A DNA stretch of 64,000 bases from NCBI GenBank assembly GCA_019096065.1, contig JAGUCH010000007.1, positions 6,780,501 through 6,844,500 of the forward strand. The letters run 5' to 3'. Numbering within the stretch: the first letter of the stretch is position 1; the number at the start of each line of letters is the position of its first letter. This DNA comes from Paracyclopina nana. Taxonomy: Eukaryota; Arthropoda; Copepoda; Cyclopoida; Cyclopettidae. Position numbers and translations under genes: made by a program. Below, piece by piece: positions 53,601 to 63,029 of the stretch. The notes beneath the pieces were generated by a model. It was not told where the DNA came from. It was given only the letters and a program-made list of their open reading frames with translations, and made no database searches.

Positions 53601-55010
53601 TCCCTACCAGAATTTTCTCAAGTTTTCTGCGAGTTAACGTAATAAGTTAGCACTCCTTTGTTTTACCCAGGTTAAGTTAATGTTGTTAAATAACATTAAC
53701 TGCCTTACCACCATTGTAAAAGAAATCGAAGGTGACACAGTCAAATGGTGCTTTCGATTATGCTTAGGTGGGAAGGCAGTTAATGTTATAAACGACATCA
53801 ACTCAACATGGGTAAAACAAAGGAGTGCCCACACGTTGCAAAAACTTTCAGAAAATTTCTGGTTGGGATATTTCATTGATCCAAGAGGATAATCTTGAAA
53901 CATTTCTCTACATCGATAAAATGTGTATTACTATTAGCTGAGACGGCTGAGCAGTACATAAGCTCCGACCTTATAATTTCCATGATCCTCTTTGACTCGC
54001 AGGATGATAATGAACATTACCCATCTACAAGTGGATAATGATCATTATATCTCAATTTATAGGTGCGCCATCTATCTTATTTATATATCAATGAAAAAAA
54101 GGAAGGAGGCGGCAGTAAGAATCGAACCCCGGTCACCCGGGTAGCGTGCCTACGCTCTACCTCTGAGCCATCAAATTGGTTATGAAAATTACATAGGAGC
54201 AAGCGATTAAAAATCATGGCCAAACGGGCCGGCGCGGCATGGTCGCAAGACGCAACAGGTGCATGTTGAAGGCTAGACTGCTGGGTCAGCTTAGATGAGC
54301 TCACGCTTGCTGTGTGCAGCGGCCACTAGCTAGCCCGGCCGCTGCCAGCTCGACCGCTCGGTCAACGTTGATGAGCTGTCTGCAATAAAGCGAACCCCAA
54401 AATTTAAGGCATATCTTGCAAAAAAAGAGCAAGAAAAGGACTTCTTAATTGACTTTCAGATATTGCTTGAAATGCTGGGGGTAGCTAATAGTAATAGGAT
54501 TATACACCTCTAGGCTGTCGGATAACACGAATTATTTTTTAGTGTCGCGTGCCAATCACTCGTTCGCTCCGCTCACTCGTGATCTGTCACTTGACACTAA
54601 AAAATAATTCGTGTTATCCTCCAGCCTAGAGGTGTATAATCCTATCTTAGTTTCATTTTGGCATATGAGTGCACTGAATTTCTTGTTGGGACGAGACTTT
54701 TAATGCATGTTTTCCCCTACAAATTTCAGATCCTATGATGTGTGAGTTGATGGAAGACCCTGTGTTATTGCCAACCTCAGGAAAAGTTATGGACAGAAAG
54801 CACATCACCAGGCATTTGTTGTCCACCCCGAATGACCCTTTTAACCGACAAACCCTCACCGAGGAAATGCTCAAGCCAGGTCAGTAAACACAACTTTAAG
54901 CCTTGGTCAACTTTTGGCCTTACAACTTCTTCTCCCATTTTTCAGTCGTTGAGCTCAAAGAGAAGATTGAATTATGGAAACGACAGAAGCAAAACAAGGA
55001 CAACAAGTGA
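41696..55010 (+). CDS. UBE4B: ubiquitin conjugation factor E4 B (U-box)
   Basis: Fifteen exons (41696-41719, 41775-41936, 41984-42162, 42228-42478, 42512-43011, 44156-44362, 44417-44620, 44676-44911, 46117-46228, 46309-46655, 46868-47103, 52018-52438, 52782-53134, 54730-54879, 54946-55010) give about 1148 residues. It extends ubiquitin chains as an E3/E4 ligase with p97. The N-terminus [13 protein letters not shown] and the SGVETMEID block are as in vertebrate UBE4B. The Ufd2 core follows ([66 protein letters not shown]). The C-terminal U-box is [20 protein letters not shown] with DPFNRQTL. A 33-nt piece (42479-42511) between exons 4 and 5 is either an ultrashort intron or 11 extra codons. 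Intron 11 holds DHCR24. Confidence 0.95.
43012..44155. other. UBE4B intron 5
   Basis: Non-coding. Around 43090-43210 it carries a family-B repeat fragment (TTTTTTGGCCAACATTGGCTT, ATATTGCACTTCCAAGCAA). Nothing else is recognised. Confidence 0.5.
44867..45645 (+). repeat. about 257-bp tandem repeat with copies of UBE4B exon 8 end
   Basis: ACTTGGCTATxATGCCATGC ... CGAGCTGTTAGGTACATTA occurs at 44867 (real exon end), 45118 and 45381. Each copy keeps the donor GTACATTA and is followed by the same intron segment (ATATCGATGTGGAAAA, TTGCTTGCGA, CCAATTGGATTTTCCAC, TTAACGGCTTGAGTTTGC). A fourth, diverged part-unit lies at about 45540-45640. Confidence 0.92.
47142..47335 (+). repeat. displaced copy of UBE4B exon 10 end plus intron start
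   Basis: ATGGCTGATTxCGCCCTCTT, CAGCCTCCAGTAAGTCACT and the following 150 bp of intron (GCCATCTTTTGATGCCAGAC) at 46627-46815 are repeated here, immediately after exon 11. The donor is intact in the copy. Confidence 0.9.
47370..48560 (+). repeat. family-B repeats in UBE4B intron 11, about three units
   Basis: Units share GAGCxAAATTTGGGCAATTG, TTAAAAGGAxxTTGGATTTG, TAGGCTAAAATATCC, TTATTATGGACCTGG and ATATTTTGGC, and restart near 47400, 47830 and 48150. A segment AATTATGCTCAATATCCAGC recurs between them. Confidence 0.8.
48631..51475 (-). CDS. DHCR24: delta(24)-sterol reductase, nested in UBE4B
   Basis: Exons 51341-51475, 50813-50890, 50443-50751, 50255-50384, 49252-49786, 48996-49199, 48813-48937 and 48631-48749 encode 544 residues. 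The FAD-dependent enzyme reduces the C24-C25 double bond of sterols at the endoplasmic reticulum. Diagnostic sequence: [87 protein letters not shown] and [10 protein letters not shown]. Arthropods cannot make sterols de novo, so here it probably reduces desmosterol-type intermediates from diet. It lies whole within UBE4B intron 11, antisense. Intron 4 holds a hairpin repeat and a fold-back element. Confidence 0.95.
49900..49965. repeat. dispersed hairpin repeat (family A) in DHCR24 intron 4
   Basis: Hairpin core CAGTTTCCGAAACTG with flanking CAACTTTGTTTT. Confidence 0.65.
49955..50182. mobile_element. fold-back element (FB family), left half truncated
   Basis: It starts with AGAAATTCTGAGCCCTC as in the copy at 57945, then ATGGTAAGGCAGTTAATGTT, ACTCAACATGGGTAAA, GAAGGAGTGCTAACATG and AACTTGGGAAAATTTC. 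Confidence 0.75.
51685..51750. repeat. dispersed hairpin repeat (family A) in UBE4B intron 11
   Basis: Hairpin core CAGTTTTTGAAACTG followed by AAACAAAGTTGG. Confidence 0.65.
52575..52680 (+). repeat. dispersed hairpin repeat (family A) in UBE4B intron 12
   Basis: GTGAGACTTGTTTGT, hairpin CAGTCTTCAAAACTG, then CAAGCTCC and GGCGAAAGTTTCCTCC. Confidence 0.7.
53180..53262 (+). repeat. dispersed hairpin repeat (family A) in UBE4B intron 13
   Basis: AACGAGCCTC..GATGAGACTTGATTGTC, hairpin CAGTTTGCTGGACTG. It begins about 45 bp after the splice donor and abuts the fold-back pair. Confidence 0.65.
53262..53908. mobile_element. fold-back element pair (FB family) in UBE4B intron 13
   Basis: Two complete fold-back units of about 310 bp lie side by side (junction near 53588). 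The outer ends of the pair are also inverted: GTTTCAAGATTATCCTC on the left and GAGGATAATCTTGAAAC on the right. Each unit has AACATTAACTGCCTT / GGCAGTTAATGTT arms. Confidence 0.85.
54110..54185 (-). pseudogene. tRNA-like relic or SINE head
   Basis: On the minus strand TGGCTCAGAGGTAGAGC is a good A box/D arm and GGGGTTCGATTC a B box. The anticodon and T stems do not fold properly, and a T run follows at about 54095. A GC-rich flank at 54230-54370 may belong to the same element. Confidence 0.45.
54493..54645. mobile_element. short palindromic element in UBE4B intron 13
   Basis: Arms of about 55 bp are nearly perfect inverted copies: TAGGATTATACACCTCTAGG ... CGGATAACACGAATTATTTT and their complement, around a loop of about 45 nt with GCTCCGCTCAC. 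Confidence 0.85.
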
Positions 55011-55809
55011 AAAGACATCCATCATAGTAGAATCTTTCATACTTTTTCTATATTCCTACAATCTACTCATGAATCATAGAAAAACATCCACACACACAGA
55101 ATAATGCTTACACTGACTGAATAAGACTGCTTTTTTGTTGAAGATCTTTTTCAGTGGCATTTTTGAATAACATATACCAACTACAACAGAAGGAAATCAT
55201 GGTGGCAGCAATTCCATAACACTGAAGAAAGCCAACTCTATAAGATTGTAATTGTGAGTAATTACTGAATAAATGCAATCAATGCCCAACCTCGTTGATG
55301 TAAGATACATGCGTGTATTTTCGGCTAAACAATACGACCAAACCAACGAGCCACATGATGTGACCCAATTGTCATCTCTCACATTTGTATTCAGTCTTGA
55401 GAACTGAAATTCTTTTCTGAAGGACAAAGTTTCCTCACGTCAAGAATGTATACGCTTTTATTTTGATGAACGCTTTACGTAAGCTTACTTTATATAAAAG
55501 TTTATTGCCAAGTTGAAACAAAGGTGAGAGTCTGGAAAGCCTTTTGAAATGGCTAAAAAGTCTGATAACCTGTTTTTAAAGGGACTTAAAAGGATTTGAA
55601 CCTTGAAAGTGCCTATTGTCTAAATGTCAGTACAAAGGCCTACTGCAATGATGAAAGAGATGATTTTACAAGTGCTGAGTGTTGTACCCTAAGAGCTTAC
55701 AATTTGAATACAGCCAAAATTACTTCCAAATACAGCAAGATGAAGCATATTTGGTGGCAGATGTATCCATTCTACAATTTCTCAAAAAAAGACTACATTT
55801 TCTTAATTC
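55011..55809. other. spacer between convergent UBE4B and PLD-like genes
   Basis: It holds a family-A hairpin copy at about 55335-55440 (ATTCAGTCTTGAGAACTGAAA) and otherwise AT-rich sequence with no gene seen. Confidence 0.5.
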
Positions 55810-58800
55810 TCAGTGGATGTATTTACAATGCTCGGATTTCCAATCTCTCATGAATACATCGAGTAGCTCAGTTCTCAAATCCTTTTTTGGCTTGATTCCT
55901 TGATCATCTTTGACTGATTCGAAAGCAAATCCGATTCCAGCTGTGCGTGTATAATAATCTTTGGCCCAATTAGAAGTGCCTAGAGCATGCATAAGAAAGA
56001 AAAGGACTTACAGGTGGTGAAGATCTGAGTCAGCAGCTAAAAAGATTTCTTTTCTCTTTATGTATTGAATACATTTGGAGCTTTTGCATATCAGAAGAAT
56101 CGAAAGTGAAAGCAGCAGAAAATACTTCAAAGGCTCATACTGATGAGGCTTACCGATGTATCCTAATTTGTCAGTTACAAAGTATTTGTTGTGAGCACTC
56201 TTGAAATGGGAGATATTTGAGGCCTGAAAATACAGACGGATACATATTACTGTATTTCTTGCATTTGGGTGAAATTGGAGACGTTTTCTTGGCAGCTTCA
56301 ATGACGTCGTCAACCAGAGAGAAAGAAAGAGTTTTTCTACTTACATGAAATACTTTTATTTCCACCAGACTCCGTTTGAGATCTGTATTGAGGTCAAGTA
56401 AGGATATCAAGTGCTCTTTCCTATGTTTGTAAGTGTAAGCTCTCTCACTCAACATTAATTTGACAAGTACTCCTCTTTGTGAAACAGCTGCAGTTGAAAA
56501 ATTATCAAAGCTGGAAATGATTGCACAACTGGGCTAAATTTCGCGCCTACCTTCTCTCAAAAGGTCATCCAAAATTGGCCAAGGCTTTCTCTCCTTGCCA
56601 AATACATTCATGGGAGCGTAGTCAGCCACAGCCACGTAAATAAACTCCTCAGCTTGAGTGATGGCATTGATGAGGATGCTCAAGTCCTCTGATCTTCCAG
56701 ATGGACAAAATGGAGGTGGAGATGATCCGAAATAAACATTGAGAACCTGCTTGTCAATTGTATTTCTCACTGTCAAGGGGTTGTCCAGATTGATCTTGGT
56801 CGTAAACTTGGAGCCCCACTTTTTGGGAATCGCCTTGAGCCCACCTTAAACAAAAATTAATCAACGGAAAATATTTCAAGATTCTCCTCAACGATCAATG
56901 AAATATCCCAACCAGAAATTTTCCCAAGTTTTCTGAGAGTTATCATATTATGTTGGCACTCCTTCGTTTTACCCAGGTTGAGTTTATGTCCCCACTAAGT
57001 GTTTTCGCTCTTGCCGCCAAACTGATTTTTGGCTTACCTAAAAATTACTGTAATTTATGGCCGATAATTTGTCTATCATGACTTATAAAAGTATAATTTT
57101 CAACTTATTTGCCAATCGAATAAGTTGGCCGTAACTGACACAAATTATTTTCAAATTATTATAATTTATGGAAATAATTTGGTGATAAATGAAATCATCA
57201 CAAATTACAATAATTTGACCAATGGACAACTTACAAAACCAATTGCAATTGAATTTTTCAGTTGCTTATAAGGGATGGTTTTAAGGTGACCAATAATTTA
57301 ACAATTGACCCCAATGAATTCAGCTGCTGAAATATTCAGCTGCCAAAATAATAAATAAATTCGCCAAATCAAAGGTGGATAAAACCAAAGTTAAAAAAAC
57401 TGCCTACAAAGATAAAATCATTAAAAATCACTGCAATCCAACGTTCAAGATGCAAAAAGCTTGTCTCCTGAGATTCCTGGAGCAGAATACACTCAGGTGA
57501 TTGTAATTTATTTGATAAAAAGCCTGCCTGTCACCCACTTGGCTTTGGATGATGCTTTGGTATGCTTAAAAAACCCGATTTTGGAAATAGTCAACTTCAA
57601 TCCAATGGTTGGGTTTTCAAGTAAGAGGAGCGACCTAGCGATCGGCATGAAAGTTCAGTGTTTGGTGACCAACCCTATCCAATCCAAGGCGCCATTTGTA
57701 TCGTCTCCTATGAAGTTTCCATTTGAATATGTCTTAGCAAAGGTACATTTCAAATGAAAAAAATTAATAATCAGCTGATAATTACTTCAAAGGGACAAAG
57801 CCTTCTTCTAAGAGAGCAGAAGAGGAAACAACTACTGAAAGAGATGACAAGACAGTTCTTGACTATGAGAAGCTAGAGCTGCTCCAAGCAGAGAGGGATT
57901 GTATCAAGTGTTCAAGTTTGATAATGGCAATATTACCTTCCCAACCAGAAATTCTGAGCCCTCATACACCAAAAAAACTCTCAGTGAAACTTATACGTTT
58001 TATCAACATTGAGTTTTAGTCATTATGTAACATTAACTGCCTTGACACCTAGGTAAAATCGAAAACACCCATTTTCCTTGTCACATTCGATTTTTTCCAA
58101 TTTTTTTACTTAGGTGGTATGGAAGTTAATGTTACATAATGACATAAACTCAACCTGGGTAAAACGAAGGAGTGCTAACACGTTACAATAACTTTCAGAA
58201 AACTTAGGAAAATTTCTGGTTGGGTTATTTCAACAAAATATCAAATGCTTATTTCTCATTCAACCTATGAATTGCATTAAATAAAACATTCTATGGTATA
58301 TAGCAATATGAAAATGACTATTTTTTTCAAGCGACTGATTTTCAGATTACAATGGTGCATAAACAAATTATAATCAACTTTATAATTTGACATTGAGCAA
58401 AACTAATGTTTTTCTGACAACTTACATTACCGAAATTTTTCAACTTATAATTGAATTTATAAGATGCAATAAATAGTTATTTCAGAGAAATTTTAAAAAT
58501 GATCTTCAACTTACATGACCAACTTATATGTCACATATCACTATATAAAAAACTTGGCATTAAGGCTTACCAAATCCAACTTACATCCAACTTAGATCCA
58601 ACTGAAGGTAAGGCGAAACACTTAGTGGGGGTCGTCATGTGACATTAACTGCCTTACCACCTAAGTATAATAGAAAGCACCATTTGACTGTGTCACCTTC
58701 GATTTCTTCTACATTGGTGGTAAGGCAATTGATGTTACGTAACAACATAAACTCAACATGGCTAAAATGAAGGAGTGCTAAATTATTACGATAACTCTCA

Positions 58801-61262
58801 GAAAACTTGGGAATATTTCTGGTAGGGATATTGCTTTTATCAATGAGGATCAATGAAAAATCCCAAACCAGAAATTTTCCCAAGTTTTCTGAAAGTTATC
58901 GTATTATGTTAGCACTCCTTCGTTTTACCCAGGTTGAGTTAATGTTGTCATGTGACACTAACTGCCTTACCACCAATGTAAAAGATATCGAAGGTGACAC
59001 AGTCAAATGGTGCTTTCGAATTTACTTAGTTAGCAATGCAGTTAAAGTAACATAACGGTATAAACTCTACATTGATAAAACGTACAAGTTAACAGGGCTT
59101 GAAAATGTAAAAATGTAAAAAATATGTATCGCAATACAAACAAGTATTGAGAATACATTCACTTTAGAGACCTTAGATGAACACTGCATTGCTTGGAAAT
59201 GAATACTCCTTTGAAAAATCTTTACAGCAGGGGTAAGTTTCACTCACCCAGCTCCCAATAAACATCAAAGAGCTTTGCAGAATCTTCAGCCAAAGTTGGG
59301 CAATTGGAGACCAATACACCCATCTCTTTGGTCTTTGTCAATCCTCTGTCACTCAAATTGGCACTGCCTAAATAAAAGTGCCTTCTGTCAGCCACCAAAA
59401 GCTTTGAATGCAGCACTCCTCCACCTTTTATCAAGGTTTCCATGCTGATGCTCCGGACTGACACCAGATCTCGAGCCAATTTCATCAAATCCACTGTATC
59501 ATACCTTTCATCTGCAATTGATGCCATCAATACAAAATGTTGACGCAAAGAAACTTCCTGCTGTTGCATTATGCATTCAGTTTTGCTGACTGAATGTAAA
59601 ACTTGAAGATGACAAATGATTCTCATTTCTTTGCTTATTGTCTAATGACTAATACATTATTAGCATAGAGGAAAAAGCACTGTGTGATGTCAACGTATTA
59701 TGTTATATAATTTCCAAAAAATATTGGTGTGAAAAACTTCTTCAAATTGCTTGAGAGTGCAATAAGATTAACTTTTGGTGCATGCTTAGGGCAATTGTGG
59801 ACAAAAAATCTGACTAAAAGTCAATCGAAAGTGGGTTGATGTTTTTATGCGATATTATTAAAAATAATTGCCTATTATTGAGCAGGTATAAATGGCTATT
59901 CAAGGTAAATTTCATGACAACATTGCAAGTTAAAAAAAGTGTCTATGATTGTTTTTTCCCATTTTTTTTACCAAAGTTGGCCTAAATGTGCTGCCGCAAA
60001 TAGTTACATTATTGAAAGTTAATATGGCTATTATTGGTATTTTAAAAAAAAAATTGCGAATTTAAAAAATTTAAAAAATGTCGATAATTGTTTTTTTTTT
60101 TGGCCAAAATTGGCCTAAATGAGCTGCAAAAAATAATCCTATAGTGCTTCCAAGCAACTTTGAATAGTTTTTCCCATTTTTATTTTATCAAGATTTTGAC
60201 CATATAATTTACCATTTTAAGTTACTTCCTGCAAGTTGGTAATGGTTTACCTTCTGTTTTATTTGTGGTGTGGATGATGCTCAGCCTAACTTTCCTTTGA
60301 GTTACAGCCCTAGCAAGACTGTCAAAAACTTGCTGACCTCGACCAGAGCCTCTCTGGAGTCCCCAATGATAGCTCACAATTTCGATCTTGGATTGGGCCA
60401 TGTCAAACAGCTTGGACCATGCCTGAAATTGATGGCCAAACATTGTTTACATAGCAGCAAGGGACTCTTTTTCAAATAGAAAGCCCTCCATGATTTCTTA
60501 AAAAAAAGGTGAAAGTTTTTTATAAATAATTTTAGTATGTCAAACTAGGCAAAAGAGCTTTAATTTGAAAAAAGGCAGGATTTTCTTTAGATTTCTTGGG
60601 AAATACAGAAAGAAGAAAAAAATTCCTAGCAGTAAGCTTTCAACTTTTACTAGGCTATTTAGACTGGTTTTCATATATACCAAAACTCAAGGTAATTCTT
60701 TTAAAATGGAGAATGGGCAATTTAGGCTATGAAAGCCTTTTGTAGTAGTAGTAGTACATTTGCTCAATTGAATTCCTAGCTGGATTATTCCTTTGTTGTC
60801 AAGTATGGAAAAAAGACCATTAAAGGTTAAAAATACTTCATGCATGGGCAGGTGATTTTCCGCCAAATCCCTGTCGGAAAAGACAGTGGCTGGCAGCGTC
60901 TCAGCAATTTGGAACTGGCACTGAGGCTCAGCAGTCAGCTGACGACTTTTTGTCTTGGCTCTTTTCACTATGATTGGCTGAATGGTTGTGGTGTGGCCAA
61001 CCAGGATTTCCTCCTCATCTTCATAATCCTTGATGCTCTCCTTAATAGCTTCTTCCATCTTGACTTTATGGCTGCTTTTTCTCCTCTTCTTCAGCAGCTC
61101 AGAGGGCTGGAAATCACCATGCACTGGCACTTTATGGTGCCTGTGGTGAGGCCTCTTCACAATTTGGTAGTTTTGCTGCACTTTGGCATACTCCTTGAAC
61201 AGAGGGATGGAAGAGAGGACCACAGCCAAAATGAACCCAACTGTCAGTCCATACTTGTTCAT
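55810..61262 (-). CDS. PLD3/PLD4-like membrane phospholipase D-family protein
   Basis: Seven exons (60837-61262, 60251-60422, 59248-59511, 56551-56844, 56345-56487, 56154-56295, 55810-55979) encode up to 536 residues. A short cytosolic start and one hydrophobic anchor (LTVGFILAVVLSSIPLF) make it a type II membrane protein of the ER/endolysosome. Two HKD motifs are intact: HSKLLVAD with FYLGSANLSDRGL, and HNKYFVTD with GYIGTSNWAKDY. Other family blocks: PPPFCPSGRSEDL and EEFIYVAVADYAPMN. Mammalian PLD3/4 are 5' exonucleases for single-stranded DNA/RNA and bis(monoacylglycero)phosphate synthases, so that role is likely by family. A 27-nt GT...TTTTCAG segment inside exon 6 (about 56228-56254) is either extra codons or an ultrashort intron. 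Intron 3 (56845-59247) is packed with transposon fossils. Confidence 0.9.
56866..59085. mobile_element. fold-back element cluster (FB family) split by an insertion
   Basis: A fold-back left arm (56866-56989) is continued after an inserted element by its right part (58631-58840), and a second fold-back half follows (58850-59085). Shared blocks: AAATATCCCAACCAGAAATT, AACTTGGGA, GCACTCCTTCGTTTTACCC, TTAACTGCCTTACCACC. Confidence 0.8.
56990..58630. mobile_element. DNA element with CCCCACTAAGTG inverted ends inserted in the fold-back
   Basis: Ends CCCCACTAAGTGTTTTCGC (56990) and GCGAAACACTTAGTGGGG (to 58630) are inverted repeats that interrupt a fold-back element at one point. The inside is AT-rich, with a 98-codon open frame at 57461-57757 of unknown origin and a second fold-back copy at 57945-58228. 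The flanks do not show a convincing long target duplication, so the superfamily is undetermined. Confidence 0.75.
59563..59640 (-). repeat. dispersed hairpin repeat (family A) in PLD-like intron 2
   Basis: On the plus strand CATTCAGTTTTGCTGACTGAATG then AAACTTGAAGATGACAAATG and ATTCTCATTTCTTTGC. It lies just upstream of exon 3. Confidence 0.65.
59690..60190. repeat. family-B repeat fragments in PLD-like intron 2
   Basis: AAATTGCTTGAGAGTGCAAT, GGTGCATGCTTAGGGCAATTG and later GGCCAAAATTGGCCTAAATG with GTGCTTCCAAGCAAC match the family seen in Rab32 and UBE4B introns. Confidence 0.65.
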
Positions 61263-63029
61263 TTTGATGAAGCTATTATATAGCACTGAACACTTGTCAG
61301 CCTGGATAGTTGAGCACATGTGGTTTTTCACAGGATTTCCCAATTTAAATGTGTTTCTAAAGCTTACATTTAATTCCTAGTGCTAAAATACATTCTGGTA
61401 CATTTTGAGGGAGCTTTGGGCTTGGTTTGACATTTATGACACGTGTTAACTTTTGAATTTTAAAACTGGGCTTTTGTTGGCAGGTTCAAAAACCTTATTT
61501 GGCTCTCCTAGCAACTGAGATCAACTGCAAATCTCTCTTTGCTTTTTTATGTGAGTTTTTTAGCTGAGATTTCGTCTTGAAAGCCTAAAATTCAAGAAGG
61601 TTTTTTCTGCTTCCCAAAATTTGCATTCTTTTGCAACAGTGACATCTTGTGTGTGTGTGTATAGACAGGTTGGCCAACGATGCTATTATTCAACCAATGC
61701 AATTCGCAAAGTTCAGCTTCTCTCAATCTCTAGAAGGTTCGTTATTCAACAATGTGCTCAAATGCAGATTCTTATATAAAGTGAATTTCTGCGCGAGGCC
61801 AAGAGGTGACATTCCGTTTGTGCTCACATTGCAGGACTCCAGTAAAAAATTCCAAGATTCCACCTCTGTCTTCTTAAAATAGAAGTACTTTAGCCAGCTT
61901 CGAAAAATGAAAAAAATCCGCGGTTTTAGGTTGACAAATGACAATCGCCGCAGCGCACGTATCGGTTTGTTTACATTTGCGCGGGCGCGCGGGCGCGCGA
62001 ACGCACTGAGAATAGGCACACTAGCGCGCCGGCAAGCAATAGCTCAGCTGCTGTGCGCAACTGCTCGTCCAACTGCTCAGTTTTTTAATGCATTCTTAGA
62101 TTGTGCTCACACGACCCGAGTTGACAAAGCAACGTGCCTTGGCGTTGTATCAACTGCTGAAGCTGGGAGATCAAAGTCAGTGCTCAGTACATATCCTCAT
62201 ACTCAGTGCAAGTTATAGTCCCAAACTTTGGGCTCAAGTCATGTTACGCCCTCAAGCTCAGTCCTCAGTGCATGTTATAACCTTGAAATATGTGCTCAAG
62301 TTATTTTGCACCCTCAAACTCAGTGCTCAGTGCATGCCCCACTCAGTGCTCAGGTCTCCAAGACAAAGAGCACTGTTAAGTGTCTGCTCTGCCTTACAAG
62401 CTAACCTACTGTGCTTACTATACATAGCTGACTGAAAGATGAAAGCCAGAATAGCTCATTATGTACCAATTTTTTATTTCTGTTTCTATTTATTTTTTTA
62501 GCATTAGTTATTCTGCATTATTCTGTACAACATGAAAGTGCTCACATTGTTGACTTTGCTGAAAGAGGTAAGTGAGGATTGCTCATAGCGTATGGTAGTA
62601 TTTAGCTTTAGTGCTCAGTTCATGTCATGCCCTCAAACTCTGTGCTCAGACCATGACATTCCCCCAAATTATGTGCTCAGCATGTGTTGTGCCCTCAACT
62701 CTGTGCTCAGAACAGGTTATGTGCATAAACTCTGTGCTCAGAGTACGTCACACCCTCAAACTCAGTGCTCAGCTCATACTGTGAAGTAAGTGCTCTGCCT
62801 TTACAAGCTAACATCTGCATGTATTGTGAACATTTTAAAAGTGTGCGCTCGGTTGACTTGACTAAAAAACGACTGTGCGAATGACTCATGATGCATTATT
62901 AATATTCATCATTAGTCAGTCTACCTAAAAAAGCTTTCACTTTGTGTCCTGGGCCATCGATTGGACACCCAACCAACAAGCTTTCTATGTTACCTGTCCT
63001 TCATCTTTTGTTAGTGACCCATTAGCAAA
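61263..63029. other. intergenic region with CpG-rich patch and degenerate minisatellite
   Basis: A GCGCGGGCGCGCG patch at about 61975-62030 looks like a promoter. From 62110 to 62400 and 62590 to 62790 a degenerate unit of about 35-45 bp (CCCTCAAACTCAGTGCTCAG then TGCATGTTAT) repeats roughly a dozen times. A short frame at 62531 (MKVLTLLTLLKE followed by GTAAGTG) does not splice in frame to the next gene; it might be a UTR exon. Confidence 0.5.

Noticed and set aside
57461-57757. 98-codon frame in the CCCCACTAAGTG element as a transposase
   Set aside because: No catalytic motif or family resemblance that I can see; left as unknown content of the element.
56990-58630. Classification as a CACTA (EnSpm) transposon from its CACTA letters
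   Set aside because: The CACTA is preceded by CCC inside the inverted repeat, and no matching 3-bp target duplication is visible.
62531-62572. ATG followed by a GTAAGTG donor as first exon of the DUF4347-like gene
   Set aside because: Joining it to the only nearby acceptor reaches a stop at once; the ATG at 63030 is better.
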